Source: AP-15 sp963698995
GTDB taxonomy: Bacteria > Pseudomonadota > Alphaproteobacteria > ATCC43930 > CGMCC-115725
Direction of reading: 5' to 3'
Assembly (NCBI GenBank): GCA_963698995.1
Contig: CAVOTD010000074.1
Span: forward strand, 1 to 64,000
Length of the DNA: 64,000 nucleotides
The position numbers and the translations under genes were made by a program. Shown one piece after another: positions 38,569 to 50,781 of this stretch. Under the pieces are notes generated by a model. It made no database searches and was not told where the DNA came from. It saw only the letters and a list, made by a program, of their open reading frames with translations. The stretch's first letter is position 1. Each line of letters begins with the position of its first letter.

Positions 38569-39857
38569 TGCGGTCCTCGGCAACCCCGACCTTGACTGAG
38601 CCTCAGCTGCGGGAGTGCCCGGGTTGCGGGCTGTTCCAGACCGTGCCGGCTCTAGCGCCGGGCACGACCGCCCAATGTGCCCGCTGTTCCACGATTTTGC
38701 GCCGCACCAGCAATCATCGTCGCGACCACCTGGTCGCGCTGACCGCGACCGCGTTCATATTGCTGGTCATCATGTGCTCGACACCGCTGATGAGCGTTGA
38801 AAAGGCCGGCATCGCGCATGGCGCAAACTTGTTTTCCGGGCCGGAGGAACTGGTTCGACGCAACATGGCGGAACTCGCGGTGGTGGTTCTGTTCGTCACG
38901 GTCCTGGCCCCGTTTGTCAGGTTGATCGGCACCCTTTACGTGCTGATCCGGCTGCGCGAAGCCGTGCCGCCCCGCCATTTGCGCCGGGTCTTCGCGTTCA
39001 CTGAAAAGCTGCGCCCGTGGTCGATGATCGACGTGTTTGTGTTTGGCGTGTTCGTCGCCTATGTGAAGCTCGGCGACTTGGTCACGATCGGCCTCGCAGC
39101 CGGTGTTTACGCTCTGCTGGGCCTGACCTTTGTCCTTGTCTGGATGGATTCCGCACTCGACCGCGAGGCGGTGTGGGAGAGGCTCGACCACCGGAGCGCG
39201 AATGACCGCTTGCGCCGTGGTTTGGCCGGCTCGGTCGGCTGCGAGACCTGCGGTCTGGTCACCGCCCCGCAATACGACGACGACCGCTGTCCGCGCTGCG
39301 AGAGCCTGCTCCACGATCGCAAGCCGAACAGCATCGCGCGGACCTGGGCCTTGGTCATCGCCGCTGCGCTACTTTACATACCGGCAAACTATTACCCGGT
39401 GCTGACCGTGGTGCAGCTCGGCGCCGGCCAGCCCAGCACGATCCTGGGCGGCGTCGAAGAGTTACTGCGCTCTCGCTTGTATCCGCTGGCTGCGCTGGTG
39501 TTCTTCGCCAGCATATTGGTGCCGGTGCTTAAGCTCGTCGGGCTCTCGATCATGCTTGTCGCGACCCAGAGCGGACGCGCGGGCTGGCTGCGCGACCGGA
39601 CCCGACTTTATCATATCGTCCGCTTTATTGGGCGCTGGTCGATGATCGACATCTTCATGAAGTCGTTGCTCGGAGCGCTGGTGGTCTTTGGCTCGGTGGT
39701 CACGATCGAGCCCGGAGTCGGCGCCGTCGCGTTTTGTGGCGTGGTGATCCTGACCATGTTCGCGGCCGAAACCTTCGACCCGCGGCTGATGTGGGATGCG
39801 GCGGCGAGAGGCACGCCCGCGATGCATGCCAGCCCAGAGCTCACCGCTGGTGATTGA
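38568..39857 (+). CDS. pqiA: PqiA-like inner-membrane protein
   Basis: A 429-residue membrane protein with two homologous halves, each headed by a cysteine pair cluster: ECPGCGLFQTVPA with CARCSTIL, and GCETCGLVTAP with CPRCESLL, likely zinc or iron ribbons. Each half has four helices and the family motif RPWSMIDVFVFGVFVAYVKL or GRWSMIDIFMKSLLGALVVF. ATG 38,568 overlaps the pqiC stop. The order here is B-C-A, whereas E. coli has A-B-C. The frame is intact. Confidence 0.92.
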   Translation: MRSSATPTLTEPQLRECPGCGLFQTVPALAPGTTAQCARCSTILRRTSNHRRDHLVALTATAFILLVIMCSTPLMSVEKAGIAHGANLFSGPEELVRRNMAELAVVVLFVTVLAPFVRLIGTLYVLIRLREAVPPRHLRRVFAFTEKLRPWSMIDVFVFGVFVAYVKLGDLVTIGLAAGVYALLGLTFVLVWMDSALDREAVWERLDHRSANDRLRRGLAGSVGCETCGLVTAPQYDDDRCPRCESLLHDRKPNSIARTWALVIAAALLYIPANYYPVLTVVQLGAGQPSTILGGVEELLRSRLYPLAALVFFASILVPVLKLVGLSIMLVATQSGRAGWLRDRTRLYHIVRFIGRWSMIDIFMKSLLGALVVFGSVVTIEPGVGAVAFCGVVILTMFAAETFDPRLMWDAAARGTPAMHASPELTAGD

Positions 39858-39911
39858 CGACGGCGTCACGGCGCGTCGTCCCTCCTTCGTGAAACGATTA
39901 GGCGACGGGCG

Positions 39912-41492
39912 CTATCGTCTGAGGATGCCGCCGAGCGCGCCTCGCACAATGGCGCGGCCGACAGAGCCGCCCATCGAGCCGCCGAGCGACTTGCCGATGT
40001 CGGCCGCCACCTTACCTGCGACCTGGTCGGTTACGCTGCGGGTGACGCGGCGCGCAATCAGCTGACCCGAAGATAAGCGCTGTCCACGCGGGCTGTTCGT
40101 GCCGAAGATCGTCCCGATTATCGCGCCGATTTGTCCGAGCATGCCGCCCGCCGGCGCGGCGCCTTGCTGTTGTCCCGGTTGGCCAGGGCTGGGCAAAACG
40201 GTGGCGGATTGCATGCGCTTTTGGAGTACCTCATAGGCCGACTCCGCGTCGATCGCCTGATCGTAGCGGCCCTTGACCGGCGATCTGTCGATCACTGCTT
40301 GGCGTTCCGCCGGCGTTATCGGCCCAAGCCGTGCGGCAGGCGGGCGTATCATCGTGCGCTCGACCATCGTCGGGGTGCCGTTGCCTTCGAGAAACGACAC
40401 CAGGGCCTCGCCCTTGCCGAGCTCCATGATGACCCTCGCGGTATCGAGCGCCGGGTTCGGGCGAAAGGTCTGGGCGGCCGCCGTCACCGCCTTCTGGTCG
40501 CGCGGCGTAAAGGCACGCAGCGCATGCTGAACGCGATTGCCGAGCTGTGCCAAGACCTTGTCGGGCACGTCGAGTGGATTTTGCGTCACAAAATAGACGC
40601 CCACTCCCTTGGAGCGGATCAGACGCACCACTTGCTCGATCTTGTCGAGAAGCGCCTTCGGCGCGTCCGTAAAGAGGAGATGGGCCTCGTCAAAGAAGAA
40701 GCAAAGCTTCGGTTTATCCGCGTCGCCGACTTCCGGCAGTTCTTCGAAGAGCTCCGACAGGAGCCAGAGCAGGAACGTCGCGTAGAGGCGTGGATTCTCC
40801 ATCAACTTGTCGGCGGCCAGGATATTGATCGCTCCACGCCCGTCGCGGTTCGTGCGAATGAAGTCGTTCAGCGCAACGGCAGGCTCGCCGAAAAATTTTG
40901 TGCCGCCTTGGTTCTCCAGCACGAGGAGCTGGCGCTGGATTGTGCCGATGGTCGACTTTGAGACGTTGCCGTACTGGGTGGTGAGGTCGGCCGCGTGATC
41001 TGCGAGATAGCCGAGGATCGCACGCAGATCCTTCAGATCGAGCAGCAGCAATCCCTGCTCGTCGGCAACGCGGAAGGCGATATTGAGAACGCCCTCCTGA
41101 ACGTCGTTCAGATTCATCAGTCGGGAGAGCAGCAGCGGACCCATTTCAGAGATGGTGGCCCGCACCGGATGTCCTTGTTCGCCGAATAGATCCCAGAACA
41201 TCACAGGAAATTGGTCCGGCTCGTAGTCGAAACCCATATCCTTGGCGCGCGTGACAAAAGCGTCCCTCGCCTCGCCGACCGCCGCAATGCCAGACAGGTC
41301 GCCCTTGACGTCGGCGGCAAACACCGAAACGCCGGCGCGCGAAAGACCTTCAGCGAGCACCTGCAGCGTGACGGTCTTGCCGGTGCCCGTGGCGCCCGCG
41401 ACCAGACCGTGCCGATTCGCCAAGGCAAGCGTAAGGAATTCGGGTTTCGTACTCTTGCCGATAAAGATTCCGCCGTCTTGATCGGGGCTCAT
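39912..41492 (-). CDS. DUF853 HerA-like ATPase
   Basis: An intact ~526-residue P-loop ATPase of the HerA/VirB4-like DUF853 group (YjgR type). Walker A is GLVAGATGTGKTVTLQVLAE, Walker B is LCFFFDEAHLLFTD, and an arginine-containing segment VYFVTQNPLDVPDKVLAQLG follows. The C-terminus has a long Gly/Gln-rich tail (QPGQQQGAAPAGGMLGQIGA) and a repeat of basic-Gly segments. The cellular role is unknown; some HerA-like proteins act with nucleases on DNA, but no nuclease partner is adjacent. Start at ATG 41,492. Confidence 0.9.
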   Translation of the reverse strand: MSPDQDGGIFIGKSTKPEFLTLALANRHGLVAGATGTGKTVTLQVLAEGLSRAGVSVFAADVKGDLSGIAAVGEARDAFVTRAKDMGFDYEPDQFPVMFWDLFGEQGHPVRATISEMGPLLLSRLMNLNDVQEGVLNIAFRVADEQGLLLLDLKDLRAILGYLADHAADLTTQYGNVSKSTIGTIQRQLLVLENQGGTKFFGEPAVALNDFIRTNRDGRGAINILAADKLMENPRLYATFLLWLLSELFEELPEVGDADKPKLCFFFDEAHLLFTDAPKALLDKIEQVVRLIRSKGVGVYFVTQNPLDVPDKVLAQLGNRVQHALRAFTPRDQKAVTAAAQTFRPNPALDTARVIMELGKGEALVSFLEGNGTPTMVERTMIRPPAARLGPITPAERQAVIDRSPVKGRYDQAIDAESAYEVLQKRMQSATVLPSPGQPGQQQGAAPAGGMLGQIGAIIGTIFGTNSPRGQRLSSGQLIARRVTRSVTDQVAGKVAADIGKSLGGSMGGSVGRAIVRGALGGILRR

Positions 41493-41569
41493 CAATACGC
41501 CTCCCGCCTGGCTTTGCCCGACACTGAGCGCCTGACTCGAAATAAAGCGCGCGGTCTCAGCATGTTACC

Positions 41570-41649
41570 GTCACCCCCGCGAAAAGCGGGGGTCTAGTGC
41601 AACTGCCTCAGCGCTTGCAGACCTGGCTTCCTGCTTTCGCAGGAATGAC
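41570..41649. repeat. Pair of REP-like palindromes
   Basis: GTCACCCCCGCGAAAAGCGG continuing to GGGTC (41,570-41,594) and CTTCCTGCTTTCGCAGGAAT-GAC (41,627-41,649) are two hairpins in the head-to-head layout of alphaproteobacterial intergenic palindromes. They match the pair at 55,935-56,014. Confidence 0.7.
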
Positions 41650-42028
41650 GGGTAACGCTTTGATATTGTTGCCATCGTTCTGGGTCAGGCTCTTCGCGCG
41701 GCAGAGCCGCCGCATGTGCATGCTTCACAGATATTTTAAAAGTATAACCTCTGATGTGCGTATCGGCAAATATCGCTGAGCCGGATTCGGCTTCAGCCGA
41801 TCCGCGGATTGTTGTTTTTCATTGCTTCTACTGACCCGGCCTGGGCCCAAGCGACAAACCCGCCCGAGCAACCGGTTCCCAAATAACGCCGACTGGCATA
41901 GCTAATGCCAATCGCGGCGGCATTAAAGCCGAGGGCTGGCTTCCCGAGCGCAAAAGCTCGACGGCTGTTCAATGGCCTCAGCGAGCGGGGCGAACGCCTC
42001 GCAATCTCTCCGATAGCCGCAGGAAGGG
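41650..42028. other. Intergenic stretch between DUF853 and aminotransferase genes
   Basis: No supported gene. A short plus-strand frame near 41,790-41,886 resembles the end of a signal peptide plus a short tail (FFIASTDPAWAQA) but lacks a start. This may be a gene remnant. Confidence 0.35.
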
Positions 42029-43318
42029 TCAGCGGGCGGCGAGCACTCCGATTGCCGACGCCCAGGCATCGCAGGTGTGGTTGATGTCTTCCGGCGTATG
42101 GGCGAGCGACACATAATACTTCGACTCGCCTTTGAGGACGCCGCGTTCGCGCAGCAGCGTATTAAGATGCCGCAGCATCTCGGCGTCGCCGCGCAGGGTC
42201 CCGCGGTAGTCACGCACCGGCTCTCCGCTGAAGACGGCATCGAATAGCGGCGGCTCACCGATCACCTGGGCGTTCAGCCCGTTGCGCTTCAGCAACTCCG
42301 CGAGCGTGCCCATTAGCTCGCGACCGGTGGCGAAAAGGCGCTCGTAAGCTCCCGGCCGCTTCAGGATTTCGAGGGTTGCTAGACCGGCCGCCGCTGCGAC
42401 CGGATTGCCCGACAGGGTGCCGACCTGCATCAGAAAACCGTCGTCGCCGACGGCGCTACGGTCGAAATGGGCCATGATGTCCGCGCGCCCAGCGATCGCG
42501 GCGAGCGGAAAGCCGCCGCCGATCACCTTGCCGAGGGTGCAGAGATCGGGAACGACGCCGTAATACTCCTGCGCGCCGCCATAGGCCAAGCGGAACCCGG
42601 TCACCACCTCGTCAAAGATCAACAGTATGCCGTTCTCGGCCGTGATCTTGCGCAATCCCTCGAGAAAGCCGGGCATCGGCGGGATGATGCGCTGGAAGGG
42701 TTCGACGATGACCCCGGCGAGCTCGCCCTTATGCTCGCGCACCAGGCTCGCGACCACTTCGAGATCGTTGAATGGCGCGACCAGGATCTCGTCGCGCAGG
42801 CTGCGCGGGATGCCGGCCGAGTTCGGGATCGGCTGCGGGAAGTTGCCCGGCCGCTTGGGGGCGAGGCTCATCAGCGAATAATCGCTCATGCCGTGATAGC
42901 CACCCTCGAATTTGAGGATCTTGTCGCGCCGCTTGAAAGCCCGAGCGGCGCGCATCGCATAAAGATCAGCTTCGGACCCAGTGCTGACGAAGCGCACCTG
43001 CTCGGCACAGGGCACGGCCGCGACAATTGCCTCGGCCAGCTCGATCCCGTACCGGTTATTGGCGAAAAAGGTCGTGCCCTGGGCAACCCGCGCCTGGGCG
43101 GCAGCGGTGACCTCGGGGTGGGCATGACCGACCAGCATCGGGCCGGAACCGAGCAGGAAGTCGACATATTCCCGGCCGCTCTCGTCCCACACCCGCCCGC
43201 CGCGGCCCTCGCGGATCACGATATCGCCCGGGAAATTGCCAAAGCTGGCGCCGGGCAGAACGCGCTTCGCCTTCTCGACGAGCCACTGCTCGATGTCGCT
43301 CTCCGTAGTCACATTCAC
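42029..43318 (-). CDS. Class III aminotransferase, glutamate-1-semialdehyde aminomutase-like
   Basis: An intact ~429-residue PLP enzyme. It shows GRVWDESGREYVDFLLGSGP, GSEADLYAMRAARAFKRRDK, FEGGYHGMSDYSLMSLAPK, the PLP aspartate in LLIFDEVVTGFRLAYGG, and the PLP lysine in LGKVIGGGFPLAAIAG. The sequence is close to glutamate-1-semialdehyde 2,1-aminomutases, but such relatives often act on other amino acids, so the substrate is open. The GTG at 43,318 is chosen as start because it overlaps the stop of the dioxygenase gene by four bases (GTGA), implying a two-gene operon. Confidence 0.87.
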   Translation of the reverse strand: MNVTTESDIEQWLVEKAKRVLPGASFGNFPGDIVIREGRGGRVWDESGREYVDFLLGSGPMLVGHAHPEVTAAAQARVAQGTTFFANNRYGIELAEAIVAAVPCAEQVRFVSTGSEADLYAMRAARAFKRRDKILKFEGGYHGMSDYSLMSLAPKRPGNFPQPIPNSAGIPRSLRDEILVAPFNDLEVVASLVREHKGELAGVIVEPFQRIIPPMPGFLEGLRKITAENGILLIFDEVVTGFRLAYGGAQEYYGVVPDLCTLGKVIGGGFPLAAIAGRADIMAHFDRSAVGDDGFLMQVGTLSGNPVAAAAGLATLEILKRPGAYERLFATGRELMGTLAELLKRNGLNAQVIGEPPLFDAVFSGEPVRDYRGTLRGDAEMLRHLNTLLRERGVLKGESKYYVSLAHTPEDINHTCDAWASAIGVLAAR

Positions 43319-44202
43319 GACACTGCCTCTTCTGTCGCGAGCCTGCCCTCGGGAACGATGTGGCGCCCGCGGGAAAGAAAGATCGTCGTCCGCTTCATCA
43401 GGCGGTGCGCCGCGGGGTCGAACGGTTCCCGGCGATGCATCGTCAAGCCATTGTCCCACATCACGATATCGCCGACTTGCCAGCGATGGCGATAGACAAA
43501 TTCCGGGCGTGTCGCGTAAGCGTAGATTTCATCGAGCAGGGCCGAACCCGAAACATCATCCATTCCCTCGATCCCGACCGTCGTAGTGGCATCGAGATAG
43601 AGCGCGGTTCTGCCGGTGACCGGGTGGGTATGCACCAGCGGGTGCAAAACCGGCGGTGTCTTGCGCTTGGCTTCCTCGGAGATCGTCCGGTCGACACCCT
43701 GATAGCCGGCAAGCCGCTTCACATAGCTGAAGACCGCGCGCCTGCCCTCGACCTCGCGCTTCAGCGGGTCGGGCAGTCCCGCATAGGCCGCCGATAGATC
43801 GACCCATGAGGTCGTCCCGCCCTCCGGCGGCAGTTCGAGCGCATAGAGCATAGCGCCGGTGGCAGGCTCCATCATGTATGACTGATCCGAATGCCATTGG
43901 ATCTCGCCGTCGCCCAGGCCGCCGATCGGCCGCGACTGTCCGTCCTTCAGATTTGAAATGAGGCCGACTTCCGGCACGACTGGGGAAGCCCATTCGGTGC
44001 GCACAACCCGTTCGAGCGGCCCGAAGAGTGCACTGAAGTCGGCGAGCTCGTGCTCGGAAAGCGCTTGCCGGCGAAACACCAGCACGGGGTGGTGCGCCCA
44101 TAACTCGCGGAGCTGTTCGATCGTCTGATGATCGAGCCGCTCCCACAAGTTCAAACCGACGACCTCGCGAGCACAGCTGTGGTCCAGCGATCGAACTCTC
44201 AA
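43315..44202 (-). CDS. TauD/TfdA family Fe(II)/2-oxoglutarate dioxygenase
   Basis: An intact 295-residue member. The iron ligands are H104 and D106 in IQWHSDQSY and a distal histidine in GLTMHRREPFDP, followed by the 2-oxoglutarate-binding arginine in RLMKRTTIFLSRG. The N-terminal part HHPVLVFRRQALSEHELADF is typical. It would hydroxylate an organic substrate, releasing succinate and CO2. Coupled by overlap to the aminotransferase, which suggests that the two process the same amino-compound, but the substrate cannot be read from sequence. Confidence 0.9.
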   Translation of the reverse strand: MRVRSLDHSCAREVVGLNLWERLDHQTIEQLRELWAHHPVLVFRRQALSEHELADFSALFGPLERVVRTEWASPVVPEVGLISNLKDGQSRPIGGLGDGEIQWHSDQSYMMEPATGAMLYALELPPEGGTTSWVDLSAAYAGLPDPLKREVEGRRAVFSYVKRLAGYQGVDRTISEEAKRKTPPVLHPLVHTHPVTGRTALYLDATTTVGIEGMDDVSGSALLDEIYAYATRPEFVYRHRWQVGDIVMWDNGLTMHRREPFDPAAHRLMKRTTIFLSRGRHIVPEGRLATEEAVS

Positions 44203-44232
44203 ACGGCATGCATTCCCTCCGAAGCCGAACCA

Positions 44233-44355
44233 GTCATTCCGGGACGGCCCACCGGCCGGGCCCGGAATCCATGAACACGGGCCAGCGATTAGCTCGTCTA
44301 GGGCCGGTGTTCATGGGTTCCGGGCTCGCTGGCAATACCCGCGCCCGGGAATGAC
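44233..44355. repeat. Large REP-like inverted repeat before clpB terminus
   Basis: It starts GTCATTCCGGGACGGCCC and ends GCGCCCGGGAATGAC, with inner arms CCATGAACACGGGCC / GGCCGGTGTTCATGG. The whole 120-base element can fold back on itself. This type is common in Bradyrhizobium-like genomes. It separates the convergent ends of the dioxygenase and clpB regions. Confidence 0.75.
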
Positions 44356-44359
44356 CAAT

Positions 44360-46981
<2,622 letters not shown>

Positions 46982-47179
46982 GACCAAGGCCTCGTACGCC
47001 CGTTGGTTGTGCCGCCCCTCCCTTATTGGCTCAAAATGGGCAGCAATTTACGCATGTGAGAATAGATGGTCGCACTCAATCGATGGAGCAACCGCTGTTC
47101 CTTGGCTCCTCAGATAGGCTCGTCCCCCGCGCCTGCGACGTCCGGGTGCATCAGCTCTGCCTGCCATCAGCGGGTGATC

Positions 47180-47751
47180 TTAGATGCCCCGAGCCACTGC
47201 ACCCGGAGGCACGACGGCGCCTCTCCGCCCCCGCAACCGAAACGCGAGGACCAGCAGCGCTACGCCGAAGAACAGCGCGTAGCCCGCCATCCACCAGGTC
47301 AGCACCAACGCACTGATCAGGGGCCAGATGATCAGCAGAACACCCCAGATCACCGAGATGGCGCCGCCAAGCGTCATCAGCCACCGGCCGTGCGGGATAT
47401 TGAGCCGGAAGCTGGCGCCGAACAAGAGCGCCCCGCTGATCGATTGCCCACGCGCCCAACAGCCAGACAAAAGCAAGGATCGTGATGAGCGGCCAGACGA
47501 CGGCGATCGCGCCGGCGATCAGATCGACAATTCCCTCAACGATCAGCCATGCCCACCGTTCATGGTGCCGTGCTGCCCTGACCGCGGCAATGATGTCGAC
47601 AGACGCCATCCACCAGCATGTAGGCCGCGAAGAGCAGCACCAGCGCGAGCATCGTCGCCCCCGGCATCAGCAAGGCGACGATGCCGAAGATGATCGCGAA
47701 GACGCCGCGCAGCGCGATCGCCCACCAGTTTTGCGCCAAGAGGGCGCTCAT
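47180..47751 (-). CDS. hdeD: HdeD family acid-resistance membrane protein (frameshifted)
   Basis: Three pairs of membrane helices make up the HdeD/DUF308 fold: WWAIALRGVFAIIFGIVALL with ATMLALVLLFAAYMLVDGV; WAWLIVEGIVDLIAGAIAVV with LITILAFVWLLGAWAI; and LMTLGGAISVIWGVLLIIWP with LVLTWWMAGYALFFGVALLV. Frame changes near 47,605 and 47,460 separate the three pairs. Family members are ~190 residues, matching the joined product. HdeD proteins protect against acid and often sit with small heat-shock proteins and Clp chaperones, as here. Confidence 0.8.
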
Positions 47752-47840
47752 TGCGTCGTTCCCGGCGGACCCTGTCCACCCGCCCGGCTGTCCACGGTCA
47801 TGGCGAATCCCCCGTTAACCGAACCATCGAGCCAAGCTTA

Positions 47841-49748
47841 TCACGCACGGCGCTTGGGGTCGTCGACGTCTTCGAATTCGGCGTCGACGACGCCCTCGTC
47901 ACCGGGGCCGGCACCGCTTCCGGCGGCCGTGCCGGCATTCGCTTGGCCGGCTTGCTGCATCGCTTCGCCAATCCGCATCGCGGCTCGCGACAGCGCCTCG
48001 CTGCGCTGCCGGATCGCAGCGAGGTCGTCGCCCGACATCGCCGTTCGCAGCGCGCTGATCGCCTCCTCGATTGCCCGCCGATCGGCATCGCCGAGCTGGC
48101 TGCCATGCTCTCGCAGGCTCCTTTCGGTGCCGTAGATCAGCGCGTCGGCCTGATTGCGCGCCTCGATCGCCTCGCGGCGCTTTTTGTCCTCCGCGGCGTG
48201 CTGCTCGGCTTCGCGCACCATGCGCTCGATATCCGCCTCGGAGAGCCCGCCCGAGGCCTGGATGCGGATCTGCTGCTCTTTGCCCGTCGCCTTGTCCTTG
48301 GCCGAAACATTGACGATGCCGTTGGCATCGATGTCGAACGTAACCTCGATCTGCGGCGTGCCGCGCGGCGCCGGCGGGATGCCGACCAGATCGAACTGAC
48401 CAAGCAGCTTGTTGTCGGCAGCAAGCTCCCGCTCGCCTTGAAAAACGCGAACCGTGACTGCCGGCTGATTATCTTCGGCGGTAGAGAAAATCTGACTGCG
48501 TTTGGTCGGGATCGTTGTGTTCCGATCGATCAGTTTGGTCATCACCCCGCCCAATGTCTCGAGGCCGAGCGACAGCGGGGTCACATCGAGGAGCAGGACG
48601 TCCTTGACCTCTCCTTGCAGCACGCCGGCCTGGATCGCCGCCCCGATCGCCACGACCTCGTCCGGATTGACCCCCGTATGAGGGTCGCGGCCGAAGAACT
48701 CGCGCACGGTTTCGACGACCTTGGGCATGCGCGTCATGCCGCCGACGAGGATCACCTCGTCGATATTTTGCGCCGTCAGCCTGGCATCCTTGAGCGCGGC
48801 CTTGCATGGCCCCACGGTTTTCTCGATCAAATCGGCAACCAGCGCCTCGAGCCTGGCGCGGGTCAACGTCATCGCCAGATGCTTGGGACCGGTCTGGTCG
48901 GCGGTGATGAACGGCAGGTTTATCTCGGTCTGCAAAGTGGAGGAAAGCTCGATCTTGGCCTTCTCCGCCGCCTCCTTTAGCCGCTGCAGGGCGAGCCGGT
49001 CGCGGCGCAAATCGATCCCTTGCTGCTTTTTGAACTCGTCGGCCAGCCAGTCGATAATGCGCTGGTCGAAATCCTCGCCGCCGAGGAAAGTGTTGCCGTT
49101 TGTCGACTTCACCTCAAAGACGCCGTCGGCGATGTCGAGGATCGAGATATCGAAGGTGCCGCCGCCCAGATCGTAGACCGCGACCTTGCCGCTGCCCTTC
49201 TTTTCGAGCCCGTACGCGAGCGCTGCGGCGGTTGGCTCGTTGATGATGCGCAATACTTCGAGCCCGGCGATGCGGCCGGCGTCCTTTGTCGCCTGACGCT
49301 GCGCGTCGTTGAAGTAAGCGGGAACGGTCACGACCGCCTGGGGGGTTTTTTCGCCGAGATGAGCCTCGGCGGTCTCTCTCATCTTGGTGAGGATGAAAGC
49401 GCTGATCTGGCTCGGGCTGTAGCGCTTGCCCCGGCATTCGACCCAGGCATCGCCGTTGTCTCCGGGGACGATCTTATAGGGTACGAGGCTTTTGTGCTTT
49501 TCGGTCATCGGATCGTCGTAGCGGCGCCCGATCAACCGCTTGATCGCGAAGACGGTGTTTTCCGGGTTGGTGACCGCCTGGCGCTTGGCCGGCTGCCCGA
49601 CCAGCACCTCGCCCGAGTTGGCAAAAGCGACTTCGGAGGGGGTAGTGCGCGAGCCTTCGGCATTTTCGATCACCTTGGCGCTGCCGCCCTCCATAACGGC
49701 GACGCAGGAGTTGGTGGTCCCGAGATCGATCCCGATCACTTTGGCCAT
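47841..49748 (-). CDS. dnaK: Molecular chaperone DnaK (Hsp70)
   Basis: An intact 635-residue Hsp70. The ATPase domain shows GIDLGTTNSCVAVMEGG, VYDLGGGTFDISILDIADG and VILVGGMTRMPKVVE. The substrate domain shows DVTPLSLGLETLGGVMTKLI, and the lid ends NAGTAAGSGAGPGDEGVVDA followed by FEDVDDPKRRA rather than the EEVKDDK ending of the usual housekeeping protein. No dnaJ is adjacent. It lies between hsp20 and hdeD-clpB on one strand, suggesting a stress-specific second copy that hands substrates to the neighbouring ClpB. Confidence 0.97.
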   Translation of the reverse strand: MAKVIGIDLGTTNSCVAVMEGGSAKVIENAEGSRTTPSEVAFANSGEVLVGQPAKRQAVTNPENTVFAIKRLIGRRYDDPMTEKHKSLVPYKIVPGDNGDAWVECRGKRYSPSQISAFILTKMRETAEAHLGEKTPQAVVTVPAYFNDAQRQATKDAGRIAGLEVLRIINEPTAAALAYGLEKKGSGKVAVYDLGGGTFDISILDIADGVFEVKSTNGNTFLGGEDFDQRIIDWLADEFKKQQGIDLRRDRLALQRLKEAAEKAKIELSSTLQTEINLPFITADQTGPKHLAMTLTRARLEALVADLIEKTVGPCKAALKDARLTAQNIDEVILVGGMTRMPKVVETVREFFGRDPHTGVNPDEVVAIGAAIQAGVLQGEVKDVLLLDVTPLSLGLETLGGVMTKLIDRNTTIPTKRSQIFSTAEDNQPAVTVRVFQGERELAADNKLLGQFDLVGIPPAPRGTPQIEVTFDIDANGIVNVSAKDKATGKEQQIRIQASGGLSEADIERMVREAEQHAAEDKKRREAIEARNQADALIYGTERSLREHGSQLGDADRRAIEEAISALRTAMSGDDLAAIRQRSEALSRAAMRIGEAMQQAGQANAGTAAGSGAGPGDEGVVDAEFEDVDDPKRRA

Positions 49749-49862
49749 TGAGCACCTCCGGCGCAGATCGCGCCCTGAAAGCAGGGCGGCTCCAAACTCC
49801 TCGCCGGGGCTGGGGCGGCCCGTTCCACTCGCTTGTCGCGGCTATTCCGCCGAGATTTTCCT

Positions 49863-50361
49863 TTATCTGCCCGTGTCCTGTTTGACCTCGATCCGGTGCT
49901 GCCTCTGCTGCATTTCCTTGGATTTGGGCACCGTAACCGTCAGGACACCGTTCTTGAACGCGGCCTTCACTTCGTTCGGATCAGGGGTAAAGTGCAGCGG
50001 TAGAGAGCGTGCGAAGGCGCCGTGGCTGCGCTCTTTGACATGGTAATTTCGCTGCTTTTCTTCTCGCTCGTCCGTCTTCTCCCCGCGAATGCTCAACACA
50101 TCGTCGTTGAGCAGCACCTCGACGTCCTTCTGATCGATCCGCCGTGACCCGCATCTCGTTGTCGGTTTCGCTTACATCGATTTGCGGCCCCGCCGGCATG
50201 CGTCCGAATTCCGGGCCGCCGAGGCTCGGCAAGCCGAAGCCCCTGAACGTATCGTCAAAGAGGCGGTTGATTTCGCGGCGAAACGTCGAGAACGGGTCCG
50301 TCTCCTCGCCCCAGCGCGACAGGGGCACATGGCGCGAGGACGATGTTATGGACCTGGCCAT
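49863..50361 (-). CDS. Hsp20 family small heat-shock protein (one frameshift)
   Basis: N-terminal part MARSITSSSRHVPLSRWGEE, FDDTFRGFGLPSLGGPEFGR and PQIDVSETDNEMRVTADRS. After a frame change near 50,125 the alpha-crystallin domain continues with VEVLLNDDVLSIRGEKTDER, RSHGAFARSLPLHFTPDPNE and VKAAFKNGVLTVTVPKSKEM. It binds unfolding proteins and keeps them soluble for DnaK and ClpB. About 165 residues. ATG 50,361 has GGAAGGAGG upstream, and a stress-type promoter lies about 55 bases further up. Confidence 0.88.
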
Positions 50362-50781
50362 CTGATCCTCCTTCCGCAAAGCCGAACGCTGATGTGATCG
50401 GATTTTTGCGGCCAAACACCGGGCCGCGCAGACGGTTCCAACTTCGCCTCATGATGTTCTTTAAAAGCGATCTGCAGTGAGATGGCGTGCGCACGTGTCA
50501 GTCGTATCTCGCGCTCGCGCCTCCAGTATGCGATTCAATTGATAACGCAGGATCCATCGCTTGTGGCTCCTGTGCAGCCCGTAAGACGCCACGATAGAGC
50601 AGTCCAGCTTTTGATTGAGACGCCTTTTCGCCCTTGAACCGGACGCAGGTCAGACCCTGCTCCTGTAAGTCGAGGCGATCCTCCCCTTGACCGCAATGCC
50701 GCATTTGGGCCAGATCCGATTGGTCGCGGGGTCGAGTTTCCACGCACCGCCTGAAGGCCATCATCCGAGGGGTCCGATCCG
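50362..50781. other. Divergent intergenic region, hsp20 and DyP promoters
   Basis: Both flanking genes read outward. Apart from the EcfG-like site on the hsp20 side, nothing is recognised; frames across it are not protein-like. The DyP promoter should lie in the right half. Confidence 0.45.
50414..50439 (-). promoter_or_regulatory. EcfG-type general stress promoter candidate for hsp20
   Basis: On the minus strand GGAAC is followed by 16 bases and TGTT. The alphaproteobacterial EcfG consensus is GGAAC, 16-17 bases, CGTT, so the -35 is perfect and the -10 has three of four bases. It lies ~53 bases before the hsp20 ATG. A match by eye only. Confidence 0.5.

Noticed and set aside
41790..41886. 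Short secreted peptide (ends PPEQPVPK)
   Set aside because: A signal-peptide-like stretch is visible, but there is no start codon or RBS in frame and an upstream stop limits it. Left as a possible remnant.
42467..43495. Long plus-strand ORF of 342 codons opposite the aminotransferase
   Set aside because: Antisense shadow of a clearly coding PLP enzyme; composition is not protein-like.
47751..48980. Plus-strand ORF of 409 codons opposite dnaK
   Set aside because: Antisense shadow of intact dnaK with no domain or RBS support.
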